The notes below the pieces were generated by a model. That model ran no database searches. It was given only the letters and a program-made list of their open reading frames with translations, and had not been told where the DNA came from. A program made the position numbers and the translations under genes. A stretch of 64,000 bases of DNA from Nitratireductor sp. (GTDB lineage: Bacteria; Pseudomonadota; Alphaproteobacteria; Rhizobiales; Rhizobiaceae). The stretch lies in the NCBI GenBank assembly GCA_020637805.1, contig JACKJU010000004.1, forward strand, positions 186,001 through 250,000, written 5' to 3'. Shown here piece after piece: positions 63,350 to 64,000 of the stretch (the stretch's first letter is position 1; the number at the start of each line of letters is the position of its first letter).

Positions 63350-64000
63350 ATGTCGAACAGGCTGAATGCAACCCCGAACGATCTGCGTGCCTTCTGGATG
63401 CCGTTCACGGCAAACCGCCAATTCAAGCAGAACCCGCGCATGTTCGTCTCGGCAAAGGACATGCATTTCAAGACGGCAGAAGGCCGCGAGGTGCTTGATG
63501 GCACGGCCGGACTCTGGTGCGTCAACGCGGGCCACTGCCGCCCGCTGATCACTGAGGCCATCCAGAAACAGGCAGCCGAACTCGACTACGCTCCGGCCTT
63601 CCAGATGGGTCACCCCAAGGCCTTCGAATTGGCAAACCGGCTGGTCGATATCACGCCTGAAGGCATGGACCACGTCTTCTACACCAATTCGGGATCGGAA
63701 AGCGTCGACACCGCGCTCAAGATCGCCATTGCCTATCACCGGGCCAAGGGTGACGGCAGCCGTTTCCGCCTCATCGGCAGGGAACGCGGCTATCACGGTG
63801 TCAACTTCGGCGGCATTTCGGTTGGCGGCATCGTCTCCAACCGCAAGATGTTCGGGACGCTGCTGACCGGCGTGGACCACATGCCACATACGCATTTGCC
63901 GCAGGAAAACAGCTTCACCCGCGGCGAACCGGAACATGGCGCCAACTTGGCCGACGAACTGGAGCGCATCTGCGCGCTGCACGATCCGTCGACGATCGCG
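63350..64000 (+). CDS. class III omega-amino acid-pyruvate aminotransferase, N-terminal part (runs off window)
   Basis: The frame from ATG 63350 stays open to the right edge (217 codons). It reads MSNRLNATPNDLRAFWMPFT, then DGTAGLWCVNAGHCRP, YTNSGSESVDTALKIA (the PLP-phosphate loop) and RERGYHGVNFGGISVGG. This matches beta-alanine/omega-amino acid-pyruvate transaminases, class III PLP enzymes. The PLP lysine lies beyond the window. Substrate range is inferred from the family. Confidence 0.9.
   Translation, partial: MSNRLNATPNDLRAFWMPFTANRQFKQNPRMFVSAKDMHFKTAEGREVLDGTAGLWCVNAGHCRPLITEAIQKQAAELDYAPAFQMGHPKAFELANRLVDITPEGMDHVFYTNSGSESVDTALKIAIAYHRAKGDGSRFRLIGRERGYHGVNFGGISVGGIVSNRKMFGTLLTGVDHMPHTHLPQENSFTRGEPEHGANLADELERICALHDPSTIA

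Overview
The window looks like a chromosomal segment of an alphaproteobacterium of the order Hyphomicrobiales (Rhizobiales). GC is high. Marker proteins typical of the order are present (DUF2093, DUF4170, BA14K, DUF3422, DUF2927, a TIGR01459-type HAD hydrolase, the short HisG plus HisZ pair). The groESL operon carries both a CIRCE operator and an RpoH-like promoter, as in rhizobia. I cannot fix the genus. I saw no tRNA, rRNA, CRISPR array, phage or transposase gene: this is mostly a housekeeping region with a few accessory patches.

Layout. 1-5.6 kb: end of a methyltransferase, a small EamA/SMR-type membrane protein, then on the minus strand an iron-sulfur bacterial photolyase, a SulP transporter and a Bcr/CflA-type MFS pump. 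5.8-17.0 kb: a plus-strand run mutL, DUF2093, rluB-type pseudouridine synthase, rsmD, patatin-like protein, pmbA, cysQ, DUF4170, DUF374 acyltransferase, waaA, lpxK, tadA, mixing mismatch repair, rRNA/tRNA modification and lipid A/Kdo assembly. 17.1-23.6 kb: a lipoprotein, ileS, ribF and a HAD hydrolase on the minus strand, with a plus-strand lipoprotein gene broken by an in-frame TAG. 23.9-29.3 kb: a degenerate EAL protein, groES-groEL and a second SulP transporter. 29.4-33.4 kb: creatinase, MATE pump, a small glyoxalase-related protein and CsbD, with a 50-bp exact repeat on each side of the MATE gene. 33.5-37.4 kb: divergent mntH and mntR around two near-identical palindromes, then fumC and a DoxX protein. 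37.5-42.1 kb: a Tat-exported GH3 enzyme and hisS-hisZ-hisG. 42.3-46.8 kb: BA14K, DUF1801, tag, a DUF2927 secreted protein and two L,D-transpeptidases.

47.0-55.4 kb is one compact eight-gene minus-strand operon: glcD, glcE, glcF, an uncharacterised protein, a FadR-type GntR regulator, lutA, lutB, lutC. It joins glycolate oxidation (glcDEF) to lactate oxidation (lutABC) under one regulator, with a palindromic candidate operator before glcD. The uncharacterised protein has a cysteine layout resembling the zinc site of the Ada N-terminal domain. 55.6-64.0 kb: DUF3422, rsmE, gshA, xseA, a NUDIX protein, a PiT phosphate transporter and the start of an omega-amino acid aminotransferase.

The signals most worth a second look are the amber-interrupted lipoprotein, the AT-rich patch inside hisS, an intergenic repeat family whose end supplies the stop codons of mutL and lutC, the 50-bp repeats around the MATE gene, the Ada-like unknown protein in the glc-lut operon, and the shuffled order of the mutL and lipid A loci. 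Functions are assigned by reading translated sequences; no database search was run.
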